64,000 bases of DNA from Calothrix sp. CSU_2_0 (GCA_012034595.1 JAAUPE010000004.1:19766-83765); one strand, 5' to 3'. Numbered from the stretch's first letter, positions 1 to 9,299 are shown. Notes: generated from the letters alone by a model not told the origin. Numbers and translations: made by a program.

Positions 1-2065
1 CGTAGTCGGTTTTACCAATAATGTCTTCTGGTAAATCAAATCCAGCAACTTTGGCAAAATTGCGGTTACAACCTAAAAATACCGAGTTACTATCTTTCCA
101 AAAAACATGCTGGGGAATTGTTTCTAAAATTAGCTTTAAAAATTGCTGCGATTCGCGTAATTTAATTTTCTCTTGTCTACGTTCGGTAACATCCATCCCA
201 AAACCAACAATACCAATAATGTCACCTTCCGAATTGCGTAATGGTACTTTTTGCGTATCATAAACTCGTCTTGTGCCATCAGCAATAATAACCACATTTT
301 CAGGATTACGAATTGTTTCACCTGCTAATACTGCTATATCATCGCAGCGAAAACCGCGAATTCCTTTTTCCAGATTTCCAAAAACTAATTCCTCAAGAAA
401 ACCAATTTCGACATCATTTTTACCAATTATTTCTGGAAAAGTCTTATTAAGACTATCAGTCATGCCTTTATTAACAAGAATATAGCGGAAATTTTGGTCT
501 TTAACAAATATCCAATTTGAGGTTGCATCAATAACATTACGAAGTAAATTTGCCTGATACTCAATTTGGTCTAAAGTAGCAGTTAAAGCAACTTCTGCAA
601 ACTTGCGATCGCTCACATCAATCGCAATACAAATTAGACTTTCGACTTGACCTATTTTATTAATGATTGGGGTGTGGCAAATATCAAAAAATGAGCCACC
701 AATATTTGATTTATAATTTTTAATTTCACCAGTAAATGCTTGATTAATATTTTTTATTACATCCGGATAATCTTTGTAAACCTCATACACAGATTTCCCA
801 ACAACTTCACCTGATTTTAAACCTAGTACCTCTAAAGCTTGACCTTCAGAAAAAGTAAATATACCCTCTTTATTCAAAGCAAACAGGATAATTGGAGCCG
901 AATTAATCACAGTTCGCAAACGTTCTTCGCTTTGATGTAGAGCTTTTTCGGTTGTTTCACGTTCATACTGTGCAGCTTGCTTTTCACTAATATCAAGCAT
1001 AATTCCATCCCAAATAATTGCACCATCCGGTTGAAGTTCGGGACGAGAAATAGCTTGAAACCACTTTTGTTTTCCCGGTAAATTAATTCTTCCTTCCCAA
1101 GTCCAAGGTTGCAATGTTTGAGCAGAAACTTCTATTGATTGCTTAAATTTATCCAGGTCATCTGGATGTAAACTTGGAAAAAATAATATTGCTTCTTCTT
1201 GTAATTGTTCTGGGCTATATTCAAATAAATCGCAACCTCCAGAACTTATATAAGGAAAAGATGCCGAACCATCGGAATCAATCCGAAATTGGTAAATCAT
1301 CCCCGGTATGTTATCAGCTAATCTCTGGAAACGTTGCTCGCTGGTATGTAACTCTTTGGTGCGAGTGAATAATTCCGATTGAACTTTTTGCAATTCTTGG
1401 ATCGATTCCTCTAACTGTTGAATATATTGCTGAGATTTTAAAGTAATGCGAGCATTTTCCAAAGATATCGCAGCTTGCGAACAAAGAAAATCAACCACTT
1501 TTATCACTTCATCAGTGAAAATATTTTCTTGAAATTGTGATTCTATATATACAATTCCAATAGGTTTTCCACTTTTGTTAAATATAGGTTGACACAAATA
1601 ACTAATAGGCTTATGTACTAATAAATAATTATCAGAGATTAAGCTAGTATTGAAACTAGATTGATTTGATTGACTTACTTGAATTGTGCGATATGTCTTT
1701 AGCTTTTGCTGCTTATCAAAATACAGAACAGGTTGCAAATATTGCCAAACATAGCTAACAATCTGACTAGGAAATTGTTTTAATTCTTCTTGATAAATAT
1801 CTTCTGGAATTCTGGTTACAGCATTTGTATACAGTGCAGAAATTTCTAATTCTTCATTTTTATTTGGCAAAAGCAAAACACCTCGACTTGCACCAGTATA
1901 TTCCGTCACTATTGTTATCAAATTACTGAGCAGTCGATCGACTTGAATTTCGCTTGTAAAAGCTTGCGATGCTTTGAGGATAGCTTCTAGATTCAGAACA
2001 TTCGTAGTTGTACAATTGACCTGAGATTGTCCCTGGTTTCCGAGTTCAAAATTTGTATCTGCCAT
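1..2065 (-). CDS. GAF-PAS multi-domain sensor protein, C-terminus outside window
   Basis: The reading frame is open from an ATG at 2065 to the left edge, at least 688 codons, so the C-terminal output domain is missing. The translation starts MADTNFELG. A GAF domain covers about residues 25-190, followed by a short coiled coil and at least four PAS domains at about 240-365, 375-490, 500-625 and 635 onward, with typical turns such as VFWKDSNSVFLG. This architecture is usual for cyanobacterial hybrid histidine kinases, so a kinase or GGDEF output beyond the edge is inferred, not seen. No clear ribosome binding site precedes the ATG. The signal sensed is unknown. Confidence 0.85.
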   Translation of the reverse strand, partial: MADTNFELGNQGQSQVNCTTTNVLNLEAILKASQAFTSEIQVDRLLSNLITIVTEYTGASRGVLLLPNKNEELEISALYTNAVTRIPEDIYQEELKQFPSQIVSYVWQYLQPVLYFDKQQKLKTYRTIQVSQSNQSSFNTSLISDNYLLVHKPISYLCQPIFNKSGKPIGIVYIESQFQENIFTDEVIKVVDFLCSQAAISLENARITLKSQQYIQQLEESIQELQKVQSELFTRTKELHTSEQRFQRLADNIPGMIYQFRIDSDGSASFPYISSGGCDLFEYSPEQLQEEAILFFPSLHPDDLDKFKQSIEVSAQTLQPWTWEGRINLPGKQKWFQAISRPELQPDGAIIWDGIMLDISEKQAAQYERETTEKALHQSEERLRTVINSAPIILFALNKEGIFTFSEGQALEVLGLKSGEVVGKSVYEVYKDYPDVIKNINQAFTGEIKNYKSNIGGSFFDICHTPIINKIGQVESLICIAIDVSDRKFAEVALTATLDQIEYQANLLRNVIDATSNWIFVKDQNFRYILVNKGMTDSLNKTFPEIIGKNDVEIGFLEELVFGNLEKGIRGFRCDDIAVLAGETIRNPENVVIIADGTRRVYDTQKVPLRNSEGDIIGIVGFGMDVTERRQEKIKLRESQQFLKLILETIPQHVFWKDSNSVFLGCNRNFAKVAGFDLPEDIIGKTDY

Positions 2066-2293
2066 AATCCCAAAATCATCAATTTACGGATTTAGTTTTC
2101 CCAAACAGACAGGTAAAATTTCACTATTTCGGATAAAACTTGTTATTTTTCAAATATTTTCTGTATTTTAGCCGTAAATTGATCGATAAGCTTTATATTT
2201 ATGTAGCTATATATCGATGTTTATAGTATCTACCAAACCCTGAACATTGACACAAAACCATTTACTGATTTGTCCATAGTCAACTTATAAATC

Positions 2294-2396
2294 ATACCAA
2301 TTTGAAAAAACAACGCGACAGATAGATATTTGTAGAGACGTAGTACTGCTACGTGTCTACCCTTGGATGTGTTGCAATCATTATTTGAATTGGTAT
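2294..2396 (+). mobile_element. MITE copy 1 (103 bp)
   Basis: A 103-bp non-coding element begins ATACCAATTTGAAA and ends TTTGAATTGGTAT, giving imperfect terminal inverted repeats. An internal palindrome is centred on GTAGAGACGTAG and its complement. Two more copies of exactly 103 bp occur at 27424-27526 and 43064-43166 (inverted), and a half copy at 61788. Small size, inverted ends and no coding capacity fit a miniature inverted-repeat element mobilised in trans. Confidence 0.85.
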
Positions 2397-2466
2397 CAAG
2401 TTCAAAAAAAAGTGCTGAGTTTCTACCCAACACATTAAAAATAAACATCCAAAATAAATATCCAAA

Positions 2467-2799
2467 TTAAGCATTCGCAAAAACATTACTTATAAAAAAC
2501 CTCGTTTCCCCAATCTGGCAACAGCAACCGCAACAGGCAACCTTTTGCATTTGACCTATATCAGTAGTTAGAGGATAAACGCGAGTAATAAAGGTATTAT
2601 CTTGAGGTGGGTGATTCCTTCGGAAAGCTTCGCTAACGCGATATTCAACTAACCCAATTTGTAAATCGATACTTCGATCGGCAGATAATAAACTGATGGT
2701 GTCGAGAAGTTGACGTTGTGCAGCTTGGATAAAGCTTCCCATACTACCAGTTGTATCGATAACAAAACATAAATCGACGTGGTTAAGTCCAGTTTTCAT
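2467..2799 (-). pseudogene. truncated VWA-domain gene
   Basis: The frame from ATG 2799 (MKTGLNHVDLCF) encodes the first half of a von Willebrand factor A domain with an intact metal-site motif DTTGSMG and a later KxxTDIGQMQK segment. After that the sequence switches to an unrelated Cys-rich tail (VACCGCCC) and stops, so the second half of the fold, with the conserved Gly/Asp-rich loop, is missing. A longer frame reaches 2892 but its added N-terminus is low complexity. It lies downstream of the Ro-like TROVE-VWA gene on the same strand. It is most likely a truncated VWA gene with no function of its own. Confidence 0.6.
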
Positions 2800-3230
2800 T
2801 GCTTGGTTTTTATTCTTATTTTCATTTTTATTTGGGAATTTGCATAAAAAGAAGAGAAAATTAAGCATATTAATTAACTCCTGTATATACACTTAAATAT
2901 GAAGAGAAAAATCAAGATTATGTATATTAATACCTAATATTCCTGACAAAAAGTTATTCTCTAGTTACTATTATGAGATAACCATTTATCTATTCTTTCT
3001 ATCTTCTCGTTTTCTCTTTCCCAGCCTTCAGGTTGGGAATTTATTTTTATTATTTTTTCTAGCCTCCAAGTATAAATAATTGAGGCTTTATATATTGATA
3101 ATAGTAACCAATTGTCATCTCAATTAGCAATACAATCATCATTATTAATTTTATAAAATTAAAGTAATAATTTTATTAAAACTTTCTTGAATTTAACTTT
3201 TAACTAAAAACATCAAATTGAAAAAAGTTA

Positions 3231-3256
3231 TCCCTCTTCCGAAAAAAAAAGAGGGA
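3231..3256 (-). terminator. hairpin after the Ro-like gene
   Basis: An 8-bp perfect stem TCCCTCTT / AAGAGGGA with an A/T-rich loop lies 9 bp past the stop codon of the TROVE-VWA gene. There is only a weak T-run, so termination is inferred from position and structure. Confidence 0.45.
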
Positions 3257-3264
3257 AACATATT

Positions 3265-4719
<1,455 letters not shown>

Positions 4720-4779
4720 CTACCTCCAAATAGTGAAGAGATGGGGAAGTAGTTATCGCACGCTGCGGGTTTTTTTTGA

Positions 4780-4860
4780 ATCACCGCGCAAGTCGAGAAA
4801 GCCATTTATTTTACTTTTTGCAGAGTAGTATGTAAGCTTTTTCAGTTAGGGCGCGGCGAT
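4780..4860 (-). ncRNA. Y-RNA-like ncRNA 1 (short form, no tRNA module)
   Basis: The 81-nt RNA starts ATCGCCGCGC and ends GCGCGGTGAT, pairing over 10 bp (one G-U). Inside this stem come CCTAACTGAAAAAGC on the 5' side and GCTTTCTCGACTTGC on the 3' side, the same arrangement as in the other members at 5778, 5988, 6249 and 6427. The shared box CTTACATAC follows the 5' strand. The 3' ACTTG next to the stem resembles the ACUUG of the Ro-binding site in known Y RNAs. It lies 67 nt upstream of the Ro-like gene. Confidence 0.7.
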
Positions 4861-4919
4861 AACTACTATTATATCATTTTTAAATCTGGTTGTATCCAAT
4901 TTATCCGAGCTTTCTTTGA

Positions 4920-4943
4920 CACTTCACGCAAGTTAAAAAAGTT
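4920..4943 (-). ncRNA. remnant of a Y-like RNA (3' strand only)
   Basis: The minus strand reads AACTTTTTTAACTTGCGTG followed by AAGTG, matching the 3' strand of the Y-like family. No matching 5' strand with the CTTACATAC box is found nearby. It is probably a half-deleted copy; it can also fold locally as TTTCAC / GTGAAG and could act as a terminator for the 206-aa gene. Confidence 0.4.
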
Positions 4944-4966
4944 AGTGAAATATTGAAAGTTGATTA

Positions 4967-5587
4967 TTATTGATTTAATTTTTGTACAATCAACTTAATT
5001 TCTTTTTTATTACACTGACGTTTTTTGATTCCGCCTTCAGTATCCTCTAAATAAGTTACTAAGTACCAAATATCATTAATTTTGCAATAGCGCTGATTGT
5101 CAATAAATACTTCATCATCGCGCTTTTTAGAAGCAGATTTTGATACTTTTTTCGCTAAACAAAGAAGACCAGTTTCGGGATGAACATATAGTTCTTCTCT
5201 CCAGTAACCCAGATGTCTATTTCTTCGAGAACAAGGAACATTATCAATAATAACAACATCACGCTCTACCATTGCAAATAAATGAAATAGCAAATGTTGT
5301 CCTGCTAATGTCTTCGTTTCAATTTTTTGGCAAAGCTCGCTGTAGACAATATCCCAAGGTTGGTTTAATTGCGATCGCAACCAACGCCGCAATGGTGATA
5401 AATTATCTGAAAAGCCTTTAGTTCGCCATCTATTTTTGATGATATAAGGATTAAGTAACCCATCATCTATTGCATCTTGTGTTAATTTGTAGAGAGTCTT
5501 TTTATATCCCGTAACCTTCTTTTGACTAATTCGCCATCCCACACGTGGACGTTCGATTACTATCTTGCCTAAACGATGTTCGCTCAT
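4967..5587 (-). CDS. uncharacterised protein inside the Ro/Y-RNA cluster
   Basis: ATG 5587 gives a 206-aa basic, soluble protein starting MSEHRLGKIVIERPRVG; a TTG at 5599 in the same frame would add four residues. The middle contains LSPLRRWLRSQLNQPWD then IVYSELC, which looks like a conserved motif of a bacterial hypothetical family I cannot name, and the C-terminal half is rich in Lys/Arg. There is no signal peptide or membrane segment. No SD precedes 5587, but a strong AAAGGAGG lies before ATG 5726 in another frame, so translational coupling or a frameshift is possible. Its place between Y-like RNAs suggests a role in the same ribonucleoprotein or its maturation. Confidence 0.6.
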   Translation of the reverse strand: MSEHRLGKIVIERPRVGWRISQKKVTGYKKTLYKLTQDAIDDGLLNPYIIKNRWRTKGFSDNLSPLRRWLRSQLNQPWDIVYSELCQKIETKTLAGQHLLFHLFAMVERDVVIIDNVPCSRRNRHLGYWREELYVHPETGLLCLAKKVSKSASKKRDDEVFIDNQRYCKINDIWYLVTYLEDTEGGIKKRQCNKKEIKLIVQKLNQ

Positions 5588-5726
5588 ATGGAAAAACAAT
5601 GCCTAAATTTAATCTTACTTGGTGAATATTTAAATCAGTTGAATTAGTTAAATTAGTTAAATTAATTGAACTAACTGAAGTTATTTGATGCGATATCGGA
5701 ATATTCAAGTAAGTATTCGCCTGCAT
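5526..5726 (-). CDS. short upstream reading frame with strong SD, overlapping the 206-aa gene
   Basis: ATG 5726 follows AAAGGAGGAAAAACA, the best ribosome binding site in this cluster, and opens a 66-codon frame ending at 5526 inside the next gene. Much of it is encoded by a 9-bp imperfect tandem repeat (TTAAATTAG-like, about 5641-5674), giving a low-complexity peptide. It is either a leader peptide that couples translation to the 206-aa gene or the original N-terminus of that gene after a frameshift near 5590. The peptide itself resembles nothing I recognise. Confidence 0.35.
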   Translation of the reverse strand: MQANTYLNIPISHQITSVSSINLTNLTNSTDLNIHQVRLNLGIVFPYERTSFRQDSNRTSTCGMAN

Positions 5727-5777
5727 TGTTTTTCCTCCTTTAAAGTATGATGATATATAATTTTTGGATAATAGGGA

Positions 5778-5903
5778 GTATCGCGCAAGTTAAAAAAGCT
5801 GTTTGTTCACACATGGGATTTGAACCCACATATTCTTGAACCTAAATCAAGTGCCTTTTCCATTTGGCTAGTATGTAAGCTTCTTAGATTAGGGCGCGAT
5901 ACA
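5778..5903 (-). ncRNA. Y-RNA-like ncRNA 2 with tRNA-like module, anticodon UAG
   Basis: The outer stem is GTATCGCGC / GCGCGATAC, then the family boxes CCTAATCTAAGAAGC and AGCTTTTTTAACTTGC. Between them is a nearly complete tRNA body. The D-arm is GCC AAATGGAAAA GGC, the anticodon stem CTTGA / TCAAG with loop TTTAGGT (anticodon at 5842-5844), and the T-stem GTGGG / CCCAT has loop TTCAAAT. The acceptor helix is weak (ACATAC against GTGTGAAC) and no free CCA end is possible, so this is a tRNA mimic rather than a tRNA gene. The loop is one base from the tRNA-Gln loop TTTTGGT, which hints at its origin. Confidence 0.8.
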
Positions 5904-5930
5904 CTTTTGGTATTAAGCTTTGCTTATCGC
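5896..5930 (+). repeat. 35-bp palindromic repeat, copy 1
   Basis: It begins GCGATA and ends TTATCGC with TTAAGCTT in the middle. Copies of exactly 35 bp occur at 12034-12068, 13323-13357 and, inverted, inside a coding region at 33336-33370. Its left end overlaps the outer stem of Y-like RNA 2. Confidence 0.75.
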
Positions 5931-5987
5931 AATATTTTTAATTTAGCTAAATTCAAAGCTAAATTAATATTTTAAGTTTTTAAAAAC

Positions 5988-6235
5988 CTCGCATAAGTCG
6001 AAAAAGTTATTACAATCTACCGCTCTTACTTAGCTATATCTTATTATTAGATTAATCTAAGCAGTGGGCACACATTTCTAATCGGAGAACGCAAGACTTG
6101 AAATGCAATCGCTAATTCAATTATCAACACTTCGAGAACAAATATATCCCGTGTTGAGCGTCTCAACTGAATATCGCTACCTTAGGGTCGTTATAGTTAC
6201 GAAAAGGATGTAAACTTATCCGGTAAGGATGCGAG
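5988..6235 (-). ncRNA. Y-RNA-like ncRNA 3 carrying a 23S rRNA helix-69 mimic
   Basis: The 248-nt RNA has outer stem CTCGCAT / ATGCGAG and diverged family boxes (GTTTACATCC on the 5' side, AACTTTTTCGACTTATG on the 3' side). At 6169-6202 the minus strand contains CGTAACTATAACG followed by ACCCTAAGGTAGCGATATTC. This differs from the 23S rRNA H69 and following segment at only about three of 33 positions and keeps the H69 loop AACTATA exactly. Near the 3' end, AGCTAAGTAAGAGC followed by GTAGATTGTAAT looks like a tRNA D-arm plus half an anticodon arm, as in the permuted module of the neighbouring RNA. The middle 100 nt are unassigned. Confidence 0.65.
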
Positions 6236-6248
6236 ATAATTTTATTTA

Positions 6249-6414
6249 TCCCACGTAAGTTAATAAAGCTATTTTTACAAGTCGTCTGCTCTACTATTGA
6301 GCTACATCCCCCAGATTAATTATCAATACAATAAATAACGGGGATGATGGGATTCGCACCCATAACCGAACGATTAACTATATGTATGTAAGCTTTAAAA
6401 GTGAGGACGCAGGA
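6249..6414 (-). ncRNA. Y-RNA-like ncRNA 4 with circularly permuted tRNA-Thr(UGU)-like module
   Basis: The outer stem is TCCTGCGT / ACGTGGGA, with family boxes AAAGCTTACATAC and AGCTTTATTAACTTAC. The module has its 3' half first: TCGTT, CGGTT, T-stem ATGGG / CCCAT with loop TGCGAAT, then acceptor strand CATCCCC. A linker of about 27 nt follows, then the 5' half: acceptor GGGGATG, TA, D-stem GCTC / GAGC, A, GACGA and loop CTTGTAA (anticodon UGT at 6277-6279). Re-joined, it gives a 7-bp perfect acceptor stem, a 4-bp D stem, a 5-bp anticodon stem (one G-U) and a 5-bp T stem. The Y stem is attached through the anticodon arm instead of the acceptor end. Confidence 0.8.
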
Positions 6415-6426
6415 TTGATTATTGGA

Positions 6427-6551
6427 CACTTCGCGCAAGTTAAGAAAGCTGTTGGTATATACACAGGAATTGAACCTGCACCTTTCGATTAAGAGTCGAA
6501 CGCTCAACCAATGAGCTAGTATGTAAGCTTTCTAAATTGGGGCGCGAAGTG
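6427..6551 (-). ncRNA. Y-RNA-like ncRNA 5 with tRNA-Lys(CUU)-like module
   Basis: The outer stem is CACTTCGCGC / GCGCGAAGTG, followed by CCCAATTTAGAAAGC and AGCTTTCTTAACTTGC. The tRNA-like body has D-arm GCTC ATTGGTT GAGC, anticodon stem TTCGA / TCGAA with loop CTCTTAA (anticodon CTT at 6491-6493), variable AGGT and T-arm GCAGG TTCAATT CCTGT. The acceptor-like helix TACATAC / GTATATA has one mismatch and is continuous with the Y stem, so no CCA end is available. It is the first RNA of the run after the 66-aa gene. Confidence 0.85.
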
Positions 6552-6633
6552 ATATTTTTAGTAAAGTTATGAGTTATAAATTGATTATTTCTTAATTTAT
6601 AACCATTAACCATTAACAATTAACCATAAACAA

Positions 6634-6900
<267 letters not shown>

Positions 6901-6902
6901 TT

Positions 6903-6931
6903 ATACTACAATCGTATTACAAAAGTGTCAA
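6903..6931 (-). promoter_or_regulatory. sigma70-type promoter for the 66-aa gene / Y-RNA cluster
   Basis: On the minus strand a perfect -35 TTGACA is followed by exactly 17 nt and the -10 TAGTAT. The predicted start is near 6896, about 60 nt before the ATG at 6834. This is the strongest promoter-like sequence I see in the window. Confidence 0.7.
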
Positions 6932-7049
6932 GAGGATGGGAATATTTTTTTGGAGACTAGCTAATGCCTTACTCCGTCTCAGTTTCAATAGTGTAGTATG
7001 ATATATTGCTATGCGATCGCTAATGAATATTCAAAAATCTTTCTAGTTT

Positions 7050-7068
7050 CCCCCCTTAACAAGGGGGG
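7050..7068. terminator. GC-rich hairpin
   Basis: A perfect 8-bp stem CCCCCCTT / AAGGGGGG with a 3-nt loop AAC lies between the DUF2294 gene stop (7122) and the promoter of the Y-RNA cluster. It is placed to end transcription from the DUF2294 gene. There is no clear T-tract. Confidence 0.45.
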
Positions 7069-7121
7069 ATTGAGGGGACTTTATATAAAGTCAATCTTTC
7101 AATAATAAGTTGACTTATGAA

Positions 7122-7604
7122 TTAAAGATTGGAAGTTTCTGCTTGTGATTCTTCATCTTCTGCTTGTGTTTGCACTTCTGCTTCATCTTGGTTCCGAGGT
7201 TCGCGTTTTTGTATTCTCGCATTTGCCGATGGAGCGCGAAAAGAGGGAATATTGCTGAGAACGGCAATAATTCCGGTTCTTCCTGTCTCGATAGTAGCGT
7301 CACTAAGTACTTCTAAAACTTCAACGCTCAATATCTCTTGGATTATCTCCTTAAGTTGTGGTTTAATTGCTTCATCAAGGTCATTTCTCACTTGTTCTGC
7401 GAGTTCTTGTCTACCAGCTTGCGCTAGGACTTGTTCTGGTGGAGTAATCGAATTTTCGATGACTAGAAGTAAATTGTGATCGCTTAATTGACAAGTAACT
7501 TTACTCGGTTGATGTCCTAGCTGTTCGCGATAAAAAGCTTGGATGCGTTGCGATACTGTGCGTTCGATTTGACCACGAGTTGGTGTGGATGTAGATGTTG
7601 TCAT
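7122..7604 (-). CDS. DUF2294 / MpsC-family protein
   Basis: From ATG 7604 the protein has 160 aa; an in-frame ATG at 7619 would add MEINK. The N-terminal two thirds match the DUF2294 (MpsC-like) pattern: TPTRGQIERTVSQRIQ, then LGHQPSKVTCQL and a long helix ending in VEVLEVLSDATIETGRTG. The last 35 residues are an acidic, Gln-rich tail (EDEESQAET) and look disordered. The family is soluble, and its link to Na+-dependent membrane potential generation comes from other bacteria and need not hold here. I chose 7604 because conserved family sequence begins right after it. Confidence 0.75.
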   Translation of the reverse strand: MTTSTSTPTRGQIERTVSQRIQAFYREQLGHQPSKVTCQLSDHNLLLVIENSITPPEQVLAQAGRQELAEQVRNDLDEAIKPQLKEIIQEILSVEVLEVLSDATIETGRTGIIAVLSNIPSFRAPSANARIQKREPRNQDEAEVQTQAEDEESQAETSNL

Positions 7605-8188
7605 TTTATTTATTTCCATAAAACATTCAGACTGCTATTAATTAACTTGAGTATTTCGTTTATGCTACGAATATATAGGTTTTTTACTAGCAGTGTAAGC
7701 AAAATAAAAGGCTGCAAAAATTACAATTCCACAGTCATTATATTTATAATATTCTTTTTTATACTTTATATGCACCATCCTCGTGTCGTATTTACTATCA
7801 TATTTACTCACCCACAAGAATGAGATTCTAAAATATTTACTCTATCAATATGTATAAAGTCAAATAAAGGTAGATATGAATTATAGGATTGACAATTTAA
7901 AACTTATATACTACGCAAAATGCGCTACGGGGAGTATTTCCGTGGACACTTTTGTGCATTTGAATCGCTAAAAAACTCCGGGTTTCATCATGGATGAGGT
8001 TTATGTATATATCTGAGGCTATATTTTTGATGCAAAAATTATTACATTACTAAGACTTGCTTATTTCCATTGATGGATGCACTATTAGTAAACCTTCATC
8101 TAATCTAAAGATTAATAATTAGTAAACTAAATACCCAACACTAAAGTCGATTCACGATGGATGCAATCTGGGTAGGGTGAGTATAGCA
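7605..8188. other. intergenic region without a recognised gene
   Basis: This A/T-rich spacer separates the diverging DUF2294 gene and the NarL-type regulator. It should hold both promoters. I see no RNA gene, transposon or convincing small frame in it. Confidence 0.5.
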
Positions 8189-8911
8189 ATGAGCGAAATC
8201 AGCATTGTTTTGATCGAAGACCATGACCTAGCACGTATGGGGTTAAAAGCAGCACTACAGACGAATAGCTCGCTTCAAGTAGTTGGTGAAGCTGCTAATG
8301 CCACCAAAGGATTGAAACTACTGCAAACATCCAAACCAGATGTGGCAGTTGTCGATCTTGGCTTACCGGATATGGATGGAATCGAATTAACACGTAGATT
8401 CCGTAAGTATCAACAAGAAACTGGAATTGGAGGGACAAAGATTTTAGTTTTGACGATGAACCATAGTGAAGATGCTGTACTGGCAGCATTTGCCGCAGGT
8501 GCAGATTCGTATTACATGAAGGATACAAGTATTGATAAGTTAACCGAAGCGATTCAAGCGACTCATGGAGGCAACTCATGGATCGATCCAGCAATTGCGA
8601 ACGTTGTGTTGCGACAGATACGCCATGTGGTATCTGAAAAGGAAATATCAAGCAAACAACCTAAAACAGTTAAAATTGAAGCGCTGGAGAGCGAATACGA
8701 GCAAGTATTAGAAACTTATCCCCTAACCCAGCGTGAACTTGAGATTTTAGAGCTAATCGTTGCTGGATGTAGTAACGGACAAATTGCCGAGAAGCTTTAT
8801 ATAACAGTAGGTACAGTCAAAACCCACGTTCGTAACATTCTCAACAAATTATGCGCTGACGATCGCACTCAAGCAGCAGTTCGTGCATTGCGAGCAGGAT
8901 TAGTTGTTTAA
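8189..8911 (+). CDS. NarL/FixJ-family two-component response regulator
   Basis: From ATG 8189 (MSEISIVLIEDHD) the protein has 240 aa. Residues 1-125 form a receiver domain with the acidic pair ED, the phosphoacceptor Asp56 in VVDLGLPD, a Thr in VLTMNHS and Lys in MKDTS. A linker of about 40 residues leads to a LuxR-type helix-turn-helix (LTQRELEILELIVAG then GTVKTHVRNIL) near residues 175-235. An in-frame GTG at 8177 would add four residues. No cognate kinase gene is adjacent, so its partner is unknown. It is expected to be a DNA-binding transcription factor acting as a dimer when phosphorylated. Confidence 0.9.
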   Translation: MSEISIVLIEDHDLARMGLKAALQTNSSLQVVGEAANATKGLKLLQTSKPDVAVVDLGLPDMDGIELTRRFRKYQQETGIGGTKILVLTMNHSEDAVLAAFAAGADSYYMKDTSIDKLTEAIQATHGGNSWIDPAIANVVLRQIRHVVSEKEISSKQPKTVKIEALESEYEQVLETYPLTQRELEILELIVAGCSNGQIAEKLYITVGTVKTHVRNILNKLCADDRTQAAVRALRAGLVV

Positions 8912-9249
8912 AAGTAGCTAAATAAGTTTTTAATAGTCGCAAAAAGAAGGTTAATTTTAGTTACCTAATTTTAGCAATTTTAAATAAATTTTTAGTTTTG
9001 ATTTAATATTAATTTCAATTTAATAGTAGATGCAATACTTAATTGAATACTGTAACTCTACTGAATCTGTTGTCAATTACCAAGAAACAATACCGTAGTC
9101 AGCGAGCAGATACAGCTTGATATTTTTGTATAATTGTTGAATTTGCCTTACTTTTGGGCAAGAGTACAAAGAGTTTTATTATTCTTGCCTAATTCAAAAA
9201 ATCTACAACTGAATACACAGAATAAAAGCATACCTAATTAATTTTTGCT
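8912..9249. other. intergenic region, nothing recognised
   Basis: An A/T-rich stretch between two convergent genes. I see no gene or structured element. Confidence 0.4.
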
Positions 9250-9296
9250 CCTACCTCCTGCCTCCTGCCTCCTGCCTTCTGTCTTCTGCCTCCTAC
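9250..9296. repeat. seven-base tandem repeat (CTGCCTC type)
   Basis: Six to seven imperfect copies of CTGCCTC/CTGCCTT in tandem lie just past the stop of the LprI-like gene. Such short tandem heptamers (STRRs) are typical of spacers in heterocystous cyanobacteria. Confidence 0.7.
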
Positions 9297-9299
9297 CAC

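Noticed and set aside
6061..6120. Second rRNA-like match in Y-like RNA 3 (GGGCACACATTTCTAATCGG on the plus strand resembling 23S GGGCACTGTCTCGGAGA)
   Set aside because: It is on the opposite strand to the H69 match and too weak to separate from chance.
5778..6551. Ordinary tRNA genes
   Set aside because: The acceptor ends run into the Y stem, one module is permuted, and no discriminator/CCA end is possible, so they are mimics within larger RNAs.
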